Source: Desulfuromonas versatilis (GTDB lineage Bacteria > Desulfobacterota > Desulfuromonadia > Desulfuromonadales > NIT-T3). From it: DNA of 64,000 bases. The notes under the pieces are model-generated. The model was given only the letters and a program-made list of their open reading frames with translations. It was not told where the DNA came from and did no database searches. Location of the stretch: positions 4,037,034-4,101,033 of the forward strand of contig NZ_AP024355.1 in NCBI RefSeq assembly GCF_019704135.1, in the 5' to 3' direction. Shown piece by piece: positions 8,584 through 16,177 of the stretch (position 1 is the first letter of the stretch; each line of letters starts with the position of its first letter). A program made the translations under genes and the position numbers.

Positions 8584-8612
8584 AGGCCTGCCTTCCCGGC
8601 AGGCCTTTTTTG
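8584..8612 (+). terminator. Terminator of the initiator tRNA
   Basis: AAGGCCTGCC and GGCAGGCCTT form a perfect stem followed by TTTT, directly after the CCA end. Confidence 0.9.
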
Positions 8613-8697
8613 TATCCGCCCGCCCATCACGTCCCTGCCCGGAATCGTCGCCTGAACTGCGGTTGTTATTGGCCAGCGTGCAGATTATAATGGCCTT

Positions 8698-9288
8698 ATG
8701 GAATCTCGAGGAATTTTCTCAAGGAAGGAGTGGCTGATCTCTGGTCGGGTACTGGCAATGGTCCTGGTGTTGGCATGGTGCGGCAGCGGCCTGGCCCTGG
8801 AGCCGGCCAGCGGCTCCAAGGCCACCAACCTGCCGGAACTCAAGCGCCTGCATCTGGACAAAGAGGTAGCCTTGAAGCGGTTTGCCAAGCCCCGCTTCAG
8901 CCTGATGCAGCCGGCCCCCAAAGCGCCGGAGCGCAATTTGCTGGATCCTGATGGGGCGCTGCTACTCGGCTCGATGGGAGGGATCACCGGTTTCTGCCTG
9001 CGCAGCGAGACCCCCACCGGCCCCTACCTGGCGGCAGGGATCGCCGATTCGGCCAGCCCCGAAATCGTAGCGGGCCCGGGGACGGCACAACCGGAAACGG
9101 CCGGAATGGATCTCGCCTACCAGGTGGGGATGGGCCTGGCCTGCAACCTGGGGGACGGGACCCGCCTCGATTTCGGCTACCGTTTTCTTCCCGAGGCGCT
9201 GTTAGAGCGAGGAATTTTTCTCGAGGAAAGTCCCGGCAACGCCCGCGACGACCACAGCATTTCCATCGACCTGAAGGTCCCCTTCTGA
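8698..9288 (+). CDS. Secreted hypothetical protein, possibly outer-membrane
   Basis: This 196-residue protein has a signal-like hydrophobic stretch near residues 14-33 (VLAMVLVLAWCGSGLALE), so it is probably exported. The C-terminal half has alternating polar/apolar strands (RLDFGYRFLPE) and ends in SISIDLKVPF with a terminal Phe, a pattern typical of small outer-membrane beta-barrels. No enzyme motif is visible. The ATG at 8698 lacks a clear ribosome site. Its neighbours give no functional clue. I do not recognise the family. Confidence 0.6.
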   Translation: MESRGIFSRKEWLISGRVLAMVLVLAWCGSGLALEPASGSKATNLPELKRLHLDKEVALKRFAKPRFSLMQPAPKAPERNLLDPDGALLLGSMGGITGFCLRSETPTGPYLAAGIADSASPEIVAGPGTAQPETAGMDLAYQVGMGLACNLGDGTRLDFGYRFLPEALLERGIFLEESPGNARDDHSISIDLKVPF

Positions 9289-9318
9289 CCCCAGGTCGCC
9301 TTCCCCCGCCGAGACGAA

Positions 9319-10311
9319 TCAGTCCTGCAGGCAGTAGCGATCGAGCAACTCGACCAGTTCGGGGATCTGCGGCTTGCTGACATAGCCGTCAGCCCCGACC
9401 TCCTCGCAGCGCACGATCATCTGGTCGGTAATCAGCGAGGAGAACATCAGCACCGGCACCTGCTCGAGCCCCAGATCCTGCTTGATCTTGCGGCAAAGGG
9501 TCAAGCCGTCCATTTCCGGCATTTCGATATCCGAGATCACCAGCTTGAGGCTGCGGGAAAAATCCTCCCCGGCCTGCTGCGCCCGCTGCTGCAGGCCGCG
9601 GATGGCCCGGTAACATTCCTCGCCGTCGACGAAGGTCTTCAGGTTGGTGTAACCCGCCGCGCCGAGCACCCTGACAATCCCCTCGCGGATAATGGCCGAA
9701 TCCTCGGCCAGCATCAGCGGCACCTGGCGGCGGCGCTCGGCCAGTTCGGCCACCGGGTTGGCCGGGGAGCCGGCCGCGGGTTCGCTGACGTCATAGGGTT
9801 TGACCATCTCCGGGTCGATCTCGGCGACGATATGTTCGAAGTCGACGATCAGGATCTCCTTGCCGTCGATGCTGATGCTCCCGGTAAAGCGCGGATGCTG
9901 GCGACCGAGAAAGTCGGAGATGTGATTGACATCCTTCCAGGAAACCCGGTGGATCTGGTTTACCCCGTCGACCAGGAAGCCGTTGACGGTGCGGTTGAAC
10001 TCGCAGATCAGCACAATGCGCCGCTGCGGTTCGGCGGCGGCGGGTTCGGCCTTCCGGCGCAGATGCTTGCCCAGATCGATCAGGGTCAGGGAGCGGCCGC
10101 GGACCAGGATGGTGCCGATCATCGAATCCCCCCCGCCGGGGAGCCTGGTGACGTTGGTCCCGTCGTAGGGAATGATCTCGCGCAACTTGTGGACATTGAT
10201 CCCGAAGGCCTGGCTGCCGAGATAGAACTCCATGATCTCCATCTCGTTGGTGCCGCTCTCGAGGAGGATCTCCTGCTTCTGGGTCGCCATGGTCATGTCG
10301 CACGTCTCCAC
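9319..10311 (-). CDS. cheV: Chemotaxis protein CheV (CheW domain plus receiver)
   Basis: CheV couples chemoreceptors to the CheA kinase and tunes adaptation through a phosphorylatable receiver. The N-terminal CheW-like domain (about 20-175) includes GINVHKLREII and SLTLIDLGKHL. The C-terminal receiver (about 195-325) has the phosphoacceptor in VISDIEMPEMDG and Lys in YVSKPQIPE. The length of 330 residues is normal. Methionines at residues 1, 6 and 8 are all possible starts. It stands alone here, but two chemoreceptor genes lie about 6-8 kb away on the same strand. Confidence 0.92.
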   Translation of the reverse strand: METCDMTMATQKQEILLESGTNEMEIMEFYLGSQAFGINVHKLREIIPYDGTNVTRLPGGGDSMIGTILVRGRSLTLIDLGKHLRRKAEPAAAEPQRRIVLICEFNRTVNGFLVDGVNQIHRVSWKDVNHISDFLGRQHPRFTGSISIDGKEILIVDFEHIVAEIDPEMVKPYDVSEPAAGSPANPVAELAERRRQVPLMLAEDSAIIREGIVRVLGAAGYTNLKTFVDGEECYRAIRGLQQRAQQAGEDFSRSLKLVISDIEMPEMDGLTLCRKIKQDLGLEQVPVLMFSSLITDQMIVRCEEVGADGYVSKPQIPELVELLDRYCLQD

Positions 10312-10438
10312 TTCTCTGTGTTGAATACTCTTTCGGGCCGGGCCGGAGTTCGGCTACGGTTGGCAGTCCGCGAGAATGCAATATCCGTGCTAAATTTTCA
10401 TGCGGGAATTTTGACAGGGAGGGAGCGCGCGGGGCTGT

Positions 10439-11254
10439 TCAGCCCATGCTGCCGAGGCTGGCCAGGGCCACCAGCGGGGCCAGCTCCACCCCTTCGCGCG
10501 GGCCGCGCGCCATCAGATCGCAGCGCCCCTTGGGGGTGAAGCCGGCGGCGCTTAGCAACATGCGGACCGGGGAGGTTTCCAGAAGATCGACGACCAGTTC
10601 GACGCCGGCGCCAGCGGCCGCCAGCACCGCCATGAGCAGCTGGCGATTTTCCCGGGGGCAGAGTTCGGGACTGATCCAGGGGCCCAGCACCTGGAGGGGC
10701 CCGGCCTGCTGCAGCAGGGCCACGCTGTTGCCGACCGCGAGCACCTGGCCGCCTCCGGCAAGGGGGGAGAGCAGCCGCTGGCGCGACTCCCCCCACACCA
10801 GGGCGTCGCCGGCGAGCAGCAGGGATGCGTCTCCCGGCGGGGCACAGGGGGGCAGTTCGGAGCCGACCACGGCGAGGGACCAGCGCTCGATGCCGCCGAT
10901 CACCTGGAAACCGTGCTGTTCGTAGAGCGGCCGCCCCATGGGCGAGGCGGTCAGCCAGACGGACTCTACCCCGCGCGCCTCGAGCACCTCCAGGCCGTGC
11001 CGGAACAGCAGCCGCCCGTAGCCCCGCCCCCGGAACTCGGCGGGGACGATCAGGTTGCCGATCCAGCCGCTGCGCTGGTGGACCAACGCGGTGACAAAAC
11101 CCCGCGGTTCGGCTTCGCAGCTCAGGCAAAAGGCGCAATCGGCAAGCTCCCCCTTAAACAGGGCGAGCTCCTGGGGCGGTACCCGCCAGCCTTCCAGGGA
11201 GGCCAGTTCGACGAATGCCGGCCAGTGCTCCGGCTTGATCGAGCGTATTTCCAC
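10439..11254 (-). CDS. GNAT-family N-acetyltransferase, two-domain
   Basis: This 271-residue protein has an N-terminal GNAT fold: the acetyl-CoA loop is in FRGRGYGRLLF near residues 73-83 and the last strand motif is PLYEQHGFQVIGG. A second domain (about 130-270) resembles the C-terminal domain seen in YitH-type acetyltransferases. The substrate is unknown. The start is 13 bases after the nifV stop codon on the same strand, so it is very likely cotranscribed with nifV from the sigma-54 promoter. This suggests, but does not prove, a role under nitrogen-fixing conditions. Confidence 0.82.
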   Translation of the reverse strand: MEIRSIKPEHWPAFVELASLEGWRVPPQELALFKGELADCAFCLSCEAEPRGFVTALVHQRSGWIGNLIVPAEFRGRGYGRLLFRHGLEVLEARGVESVWLTASPMGRPLYEQHGFQVIGGIERWSLAVVGSELPPCAPPGDASLLLAGDALVWGESRQRLLSPLAGGGQVLAVGNSVALLQQAGPLQVLGPWISPELCPRENRQLLMAVLAAAGAGVELVVDLLETSPVRMLLSAAGFTPKGRCDLMARGPREGVELAPLVALASLGSMG

Positions 11255-11267
11255 GGCCGTGCTCCCC

Positions 11268-12407
11268 TCAGGCCACGTGATGGAAGGACCGGCAGAGGGT
11301 CAGCAACTCGGGATCGGTCAGCGGCCGCTTGTTGCGCTGGGAGATGCTGCGCACCCGGTCGAGCAGGTCGTTGGCCTCCAGGCGGTTCAGCTCGATGCCG
11401 AGTTGGGAAAGGCGGTGGATGAGGCCATGGCTCCCCGAATGCTTGCCCAGCACCAGGTGACGCGCAAGACCCACTTCCTTCGGATCGAAGCTTTCGTAAT
11501 TGCTTGGATTTTTAATCACGCCGTCGGCATGCAGGCCCGACTCGTGGGAAAAGACCTTTTCGCCGACCACCGCCTTCCACTCGGGCACCGGCCGGCAGCT
11601 CGCCTGGCCGACAAAGCGCGAGATTTCCACGAAGCGCCGGGTGTCGATTCCCGGGTCGATGCCGCAGGCGTACTTGAGGGCCATCACCACCTCCTCGAGG
11701 GCCGCATTGCCCGCCCTCTCCCCCAGGCCGTTGACCGTGGTGTTGACGAAGGTGGCGCCGGCCTTGATGCCGGCGACCGCGTTGGCCGTCGCCATGCCGA
11801 GATCGTTGTGGGTGTGCACCTCCAGGGGCAGATCAACCCGCTCACGCAGGTATTTGACATTTTCGTAGGTGGTAAACGGATCGAGAATCCCCAGCGTGTC
11901 GCAGTAGCGGAAGCGGTCCGCCCCCAGGGCGCGGGCGACATCCATCAACTCCACCAGAAAATCGCGATCGGCGCGGCTGGAATCCTCCCCCCCTACCGAC
12001 ACATAGAGGCCACGCTGCTTGGCGAAACCCAGGGCCACTTTGAGCTGCTCCTTGACCCACTCGCGGCTCTTGCGCAGCTTGTTGCGGATGTGGATGTCCG
12101 AGACCGACAGGGAAATGTCCACCGCCCCCACCCCGGCATCGATGGAGGCCTGGATGTCGGAAACCACCGCGCGGTTCCAGGTGATCAGGCGCGCCTTCAA
12201 GCCCAGATCGACCAGGGCCTTGACGGTGGCCTTCTCCTCTGCCCCCATGGCCGGGATGCCGCACTCCAACTCACCCACCCCCATCTCGTCGAGGGTGCGG
12301 GCGATATGTTTTTTCTCCTCGAGGGAAAATACCACCCCCGCGGTCTGTTCCCCGTCACGCAAGGTGGTGTCGTCGATGATGACCTGACTGGCTTTCAGCT
12401 CGTTCAT
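11268..12407 (-). CDS. nifV: Homocitrate synthase NifV
   Basis: NifV condenses acetyl-CoA with 2-oxoglutarate to give homocitrate, the organic ligand of FeMo-co. This 379-residue DRE-TIM metallolyase shows DDTTLRDGEQTAGV near the N-terminus, the metal-binding HTHNDLGMA, NTTVNGLGERAGN, and HESGLHADGV in the C-terminal part. The ATG is preceded by GGAGG. The close paralogues isopropylmalate synthase and lysine-pathway homocitrate synthase are the alternatives, but the sigma-54 promoter, attenuator leader and nif genes in the same window favour NifV. A GNAT gene follows in the same transcript. Confidence 0.94.
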   Translation of the reverse strand: MNELKASQVIIDDTTLRDGEQTAGVVFSLEEKKHIARTLDEMGVGELECGIPAMGAEEKATVKALVDLGLKARLITWNRAVVSDIQASIDAGVGAVDISLSVSDIHIRNKLRKSREWVKEQLKVALGFAKQRGLYVSVGGEDSSRADRDFLVELMDVARALGADRFRYCDTLGILDPFTTYENVKYLRERVDLPLEVHTHNDLGMATANAVAGIKAGATFVNTTVNGLGERAGNAALEEVVMALKYACGIDPGIDTRRFVEISRFVGQASCRPVPEWKAVVGEKVFSHESGLHADGVIKNPSNYESFDPKEVGLARHLVLGKHSGSHGLIHRLSQLGIELNRLEANDLLDRVRSISQRNKRPLTDPELLTLCRSFHHVA

Positions 12408-12421
12408 GGCTGGCCTCCGGG

Positions 12422-12462
12422 AGAAAAAAATAAAGCCCCGGGGTCGAATCGACCCTGGGGCT
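12422..12462 (-). terminator. Intrinsic terminator inside the nifV leader
   Basis: Read on the minus strand, AGCCCCAGGGTCGA and CGACCCCGGGGCT form a long stem followed by TTATTTTTTT, ending about 15 bases before the nifV start codon and downstream of its promoter. It must be read through for nifV to be expressed. Confidence 0.88.
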
Positions 12463-12511
12463 TCATTGCCTGGGAACCGGCGACGGCGCCGGCTTTTTGA
12501 TCAGTTTTCAC
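12459..12511 (-). promoter_or_regulatory. ANTAR-type hexaloop element in the nifV leader
   Basis: RNA at 12470-12459 folds as GGC-AAUGAA-GCC, a hexaloop with A1 and G4, the signature of ANTAR-protein targets. Its 3' arm is the 5' arm of the terminator, so the two folds exclude each other. Just upstream, CCGGC-GCCGUC-GCCGG forms a second stem with a six-base loop that keeps G4 but not A1. Confidence 0.7.
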
Positions 12512-12521
12512 TTATCTTGAT

Positions 12522-12538
12522 AGCAGGCTCCGTGCCAA
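12522..12538 (-). promoter_or_regulatory. Sigma-54 promoter of nifV
   Basis: The minus strand reads TTGGCACGGAGCCTGCT, with GG and GC ten bases apart as required for -24/-12 recognition. Transcription would start near 12511, leaving a leader of about 100 bases. Confidence 0.85.
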
Positions 12539-12700
12539 AGCAGGTTTTACAGTAATACCAGCAACTTAAAAAGACCCTCCAAGGCCAGCTGATGCATTTT
12601 CAGGCAGCAGGGCCATGACGATGCCCGTTAAAATCGCACGGACGGAGGTTGTTTCGCCGGCAATTGGGGCAATTGCTGTTACCGCGGCCCCTGGTTTCCG

Positions 12701-15658
12701 TCAAGCGCCTGCCATTTCAAACATTTCGGACAACGCCTCGGCCGGCAGCGGCTTGCCGAAGAAATACCCCTGCAGTTTCTGGCAGCCCCAGGAGGTCAGG
12801 AGCCGGACCTGCTCGTCGGTCTCGACACCCTCCGCGATAACCTCCAGGTGCAGGGTTGCCGCCAGGCCGATGATGGCATTGACTATCGCCTCATCGTCCT
12901 CGCTGCCAGGCAGGTGCGACACAAAGGACCGATCAATTTTCAGCCGGTCGATGGGGAACTGGCGAAGGTAGCTCAGGCTCGAATATCCGGTGCCGAAATC
13001 GTCGATGGACAGCCGGATGCCGCGGGCCTTCAGGTTGTTCAGGGTCTGGATGGTTTCCTGAACATCCTCCATGATGACGCTCTCGGTCACCTCCAACTCA
13101 AGGCAGCCGGGGTCAAAGCCCGTCTCTGCCAATACCCGGTCCACCGTGGCCACGAAATCCTGCTGACGAAACTGCTTGCCGGATACGTTGACCGCCATGC
13201 GCAATGGAGGCAGTCCCGCATCCCGCCACAGCTTGGCTTGGGTGCAGGCGGTAAACAACACCCACTCGCCCAGACGGATGATCTGCCCGGTCTCCTCGGC
13301 AACGGGGATGAACTGCGCGGGGGACACCATCCCCAGGCGGGGATGGTGCCAGCGCAGCAAGGCTTCCACCCCCACCACTTTCCGGGTCGCCGCTTCTACC
13401 TGGGGCTGATAATGCAATTGCATCTCCCCCCGGTCCAGGGCGTGGCGCAAATCGTTCTCCAGATGCAACCGCTCCTGGGCTTTTGCCGTCATGGCGGCCT
13501 GAAAAAACTGGTAGTTGTTCCGTCCCTGGCCCTTGGCGTGATACATCGCCGCGTCGGCGTTCTGGATCAGGGTGTCGACATCCATGGAGTCGGCTGGATA
13601 AAGGCTGATGCCGATGCTGCAGGAGATATAGACCTCGCGGTCGCCAAGCTTAATGGGATGGCCCAGACTGCCCAGAATCCGCTCCGCCACCCGAGCCGCA
13701 TGATCGGGATCATCCAGATTTTGCAGCAATAGAATGAACTCATCCCCGCCGGGACGACTGAGCGTATCCGAGTCGCGCAACAAAGACTGCAGCCGTTCGG
13801 CCACCCGCTGCAATAACTGGTCGCCGGCCTGGTGCCCCAGCGAGTCGTTGATGGTCTTGAAGCGGTCAACATCCAGGAAACACAGGGCGCCGCACTCCCC
13901 ATGCCTTCGCGAATGAGCGAGGGCCCGCTCCAGGCGGTCGCTGAGCAAGGTCCGATTGGCCAGGCCGGTCAGCGGGTCGTGGAAGGCGAGATACTGGACC
14001 CGTTCCTCGGCCCGCAAACGGTCGGTCACATCGAAAACCAGGGAGTAGAGCAGGGACCGTCCCTCAAGTTCCACCGGGCCGGAGAAAACTTCCACATCGC
14101 GGGTCTCGCCGCTGGCCAGGCGGTGACGGAACCTGAAGTGACGCCGTTGTTCCGCTTTGGCTGCGGCCATTTCCCGCAGCGCCTCATCTCTGGACAGGGT
14201 ATTAATGTCACTGATCTGCAATGCGGTCAGCTCCTGCCGGGAATAACCGTAAAATCTGCAGGCAGCCGGATTGGCATCGACTACCGCCCCGGAGGCATGG
14301 TCGATCACCAGCATCACCGAGGTATTGTGTTCAAACAGGCTGGCATAACGCGCCTCGCTCTGTTTCAGGCGCTGTTCGGCCGTCCGACGCTCGGTCTGGT
14401 CCCGAGTCACTTCGACCAAAGCCAGAATCTGGCCAAGCTCCCCCTTCACGGGCGCGACCGTGGTCTCCAGATGACACTCGGCCCCCTCGCGGAATTGTAG
14501 GATCTTTTCCTGCCGATGCACCTGGCCGTCCGCCAGAGCGGCCGTGAGGGCGCAGGAATCGCAATCCGGCCCCAGGTACCGACGGGCCTGGAAACAGTAC
14601 TGGCCAACCTGGTCACCAAGCAGGGCCCGCTGACTTGAGTTTTGATAGATGATCCGCTTTTCTGGATCGAGAATGGTCACGCCATCGCCAATGGCCGCAA
14701 GAATGGCGTCGGTCTTGGCCTTGGCCTCGCGCTCCTGGCCGATGGCGGTCTCAAGGCGTGCCACCAGGTGATTAAGCCTGGCATTGGTCCGGGCCAGGGG
14801 TTCACGAATCAACCCCGTGGCAGCAAAGGAAAAATCGCCCTTGGAAAGGTGATCGAAGGCAGTGAGAATCTCATGCTGCAAATTGTCGGCGAAGGCATCC
14901 ATAACCTTCGCCAAACGACCGATCTCGTCGTTCTGGTAAAGGTTGAGTCGATGATCAAGTTCGCCCCGCTCCAGGGCTTCGATCATCTGCACCGCTTTGC
15001 CCATCGGCGCGGCGATGCTTCGGGTTACCTGGACGATCAGCATTATCGCCCCGCCGAGCACCAGCAGGACAATGATCCCCGAGGAGGCGACCACCCGGGC
15101 CAGCATCCGGTCGATATCGTCCAGATAGTAGCCGGCACCGATAACCCAGTGCCATTCGGGAAACAGCATGACATAGGAGGTCTTGTCAACCGGCGCCGTC
15201 CCCCCGGGTTGCGGCCAGCGGTAGGAAACAAATCCCCCCCCCTCGCTCAGCGCCAGACGGTTCATTTCCAGAAACAGCTGCCGGCCGTCTGCATCGCGGA
15301 CCCTGTCCAGCGCCGCCCCCTCCAGCAACGATTGCTCTGGGTGCATGAGCATTCGGGGCGCGGTATCGCTGACCCAGTAATAGTTCCCGTTGTCAAATCT
15401 TTGACTGCGAAGTATGTGCAGGGCTCGGGACTGCGCCTCTTCGACGGTAAGAGGCCCGTCCGTGACCAGGCGAGCCTGGCTCTCCAGCAGTTGCCAGCCT
15501 GCTTCCACCAGGGTCCTGACTTCCTGCTTACGGGCCTCGATCAGACTGCTGCGATACTGAAGCAACAACCAGCCGCCCAGCAACAGGAAGGCGAGCCCCA
15601 CCGTTGCACTCAGGCGATAGATGCGTTGAGCCAGACTCAAATTTTTCAAGGCCTGCAT
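12701..15658 (-). CDS. Membrane-bound Cache-HAMP-PAS-PAS-GGDEF-EAL protein
   Basis: This 985-residue c-di-GMP enzyme has TM1 (about 13-33), a periplasmic single Cache domain (about 34-185, with YYWVSDTAPRMLMHP), TM2 (about 190-212), HAMP, two PAS domains (about 300-420 and 430-555), GGDEF (about 556-720, PGGDEF intact) and EAL (about 730-980, with VEALLRW, DDFGTGYSS, LKIDRSF and EGVET). It should turn a periplasmic small-molecule signal into c-di-GMP synthesis or breakdown. The GGDEF selectivity position is Asp (GHQAGDQ), so cGAMP synthesis is not predicted. A GEMM-I riboswitch and terminator precede it. nifV lies downstream but has its own promoter. Confidence 0.93.
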   Translation of the reverse strand: MQALKNLSLAQRIYRLSATVGLAFLLLGGWLLLQYRSSLIEARKQEVRTLVEAGWQLLESQARLVTDGPLTVEEAQSRALHILRSQRFDNGNYYWVSDTAPRMLMHPEQSLLEGAALDRVRDADGRQLFLEMNRLALSEGGGFVSYRWPQPGGTAPVDKTSYVMLFPEWHWVIGAGYYLDDIDRMLARVVASSGIIVLLVLGGAIMLIVQVTRSIAAPMGKAVQMIEALERGELDHRLNLYQNDEIGRLAKVMDAFADNLQHEILTAFDHLSKGDFSFAATGLIREPLARTNARLNHLVARLETAIGQEREAKAKTDAILAAIGDGVTILDPEKRIIYQNSSQRALLGDQVGQYCFQARRYLGPDCDSCALTAALADGQVHRQEKILQFREGAECHLETTVAPVKGELGQILALVEVTRDQTERRTAEQRLKQSEARYASLFEHNTSVMLVIDHASGAVVDANPAACRFYGYSRQELTALQISDINTLSRDEALREMAAAKAEQRRHFRFRHRLASGETRDVEVFSGPVELEGRSLLYSLVFDVTDRLRAEERVQYLAFHDPLTGLANRTLLSDRLERALAHSRRHGECGALCFLDVDRFKTINDSLGHQAGDQLLQRVAERLQSLLRDSDTLSRPGGDEFILLLQNLDDPDHAARVAERILGSLGHPIKLGDREVYISCSIGISLYPADSMDVDTLIQNADAAMYHAKGQGRNNYQFFQAAMTAKAQERLHLENDLRHALDRGEMQLHYQPQVEAATRKVVGVEALLRWHHPRLGMVSPAQFIPVAEETGQIIRLGEWVLFTACTQAKLWRDAGLPPLRMAVNVSGKQFRQQDFVATVDRVLAETGFDPGCLELEVTESVIMEDVQETIQTLNNLKARGIRLSIDDFGTGYSSLSYLRQFPIDRLKIDRSFVSHLPGSEDDEAIVNAIIGLAATLHLEVIAEGVETDEQVRLLTSWGCQKLQGYFFGKPLPAEALSEMFEMAGA

Positions 15659-15758
15659 CAGCCACTCCGTTTACCACACCGGCAACCCAGGGCATCTGCC
15701 GTCTGAGAGGCCATTTGCATATTCTACTGCCCGGCACTGCTATTGCGGCGTTACCCCA

Positions 15759-15797
15759 TAAAAAAAACGCACGTTCCGGTTGCCGAAACGAGCGTTT
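15759..15797 (-). terminator. Expression-platform terminator of the GEMM riboswitch
   Basis: On the minus strand AAACGCTCGTTTCGG and CCGGAACGTGCGTTT pair around a short loop (one mismatch and one asymmetry) and run into eight T. It lies 20 bases after the aptamer and 100 bases before the GGDEF-EAL start. Confidence 0.85.
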
Positions 15798-15816
15798 AGA
15801 GAGGCAATGCCCCCTT

Positions 15817-15912
15817 TCTTCGGCAACCCGGCTATCCCAGCTGGCATATCGTAAGACAATCCAGCAGGACCCGTGGCTTTGCGTCACCGGATTACTCCGG
15901 TTTTGCTCTTAT
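15817..15912 (-). promoter_or_regulatory. GEMM-I cyclic dinucleotide riboswitch (A variant, GEMM-Ib-like)
   Basis: The minus strand carries the GEMM-I core: AGAGCAAAACC, a P1b hairpin ACCGGA-GUAA-UCCGGU with a GNRA loop, the invariant GACGCAAAGCC, and a second half ending AGCCGGGTTGCCGAAG. In the c-di-GMP type the first segment reads AGGGCAAACC. Here the middle G is A, the change associated with 3',3'-cGAMP binding in Geobacter riboswitches. The aptamer is followed by a terminator and a GGDEF-EAL gene. Confidence 0.85.
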
Positions 15913-16107
15913 CGGAAGATGATAACACTGAGCGAAAAGCAATTATCATTCCCATATTTGCAACAACCAACCATAAATCCTTAAATCAGATTCCGCAATT
16001 AGCAGACCCCCCATTTACACAGGGCAATCACCATCCCCCCACCCGAAAACACCGGATTCGCCGATTGCCCCCCCGGCCCGACAACCTGCCGCGGATCCCT
16101 GGCAAGA

Positions 16108-16140
16108 AAAAACCCCGGAGCCTGGCGACTCCGGGGCTGG
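16108..16140 (-). terminator. Terminator of the heme/hemerythrin chemoreceptor gene
   Basis: On the minus strand AGCCCCGGAGTC and GGCTCCGGGGTTTTTTC form a strong stem with a T run, about 40 bases after the stop codon. Confidence 0.87.
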
Positions 16141-16177
16141 TGATGAAAAATTTTCTAGCGTGGGAAAAGTCAGGGGG

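Larger units (their letters stand above)
15659..16177. other. 519-base gene-free region: riboswitch leader plus terminator
   Basis: It holds, right to left, the terminator of the downstream-reading chemoreceptor gene (16108-16140), about 195 bases of lower-GC DNA (15913-16107) with no recognised feature that may contain the promoter, the GEMM riboswitch (15817-15912), its terminator (15759-15797) and about 100 bases of leader. Confidence 0.7.

Noticed and set aside
12701-15658. Hypr-type GGDEF making cGAMP, which would match the riboswitch
   Set aside because: The selectivity position is Asp (GHQAGDQ) as in diguanylate cyclases, not the Ser of Hypr enzymes.
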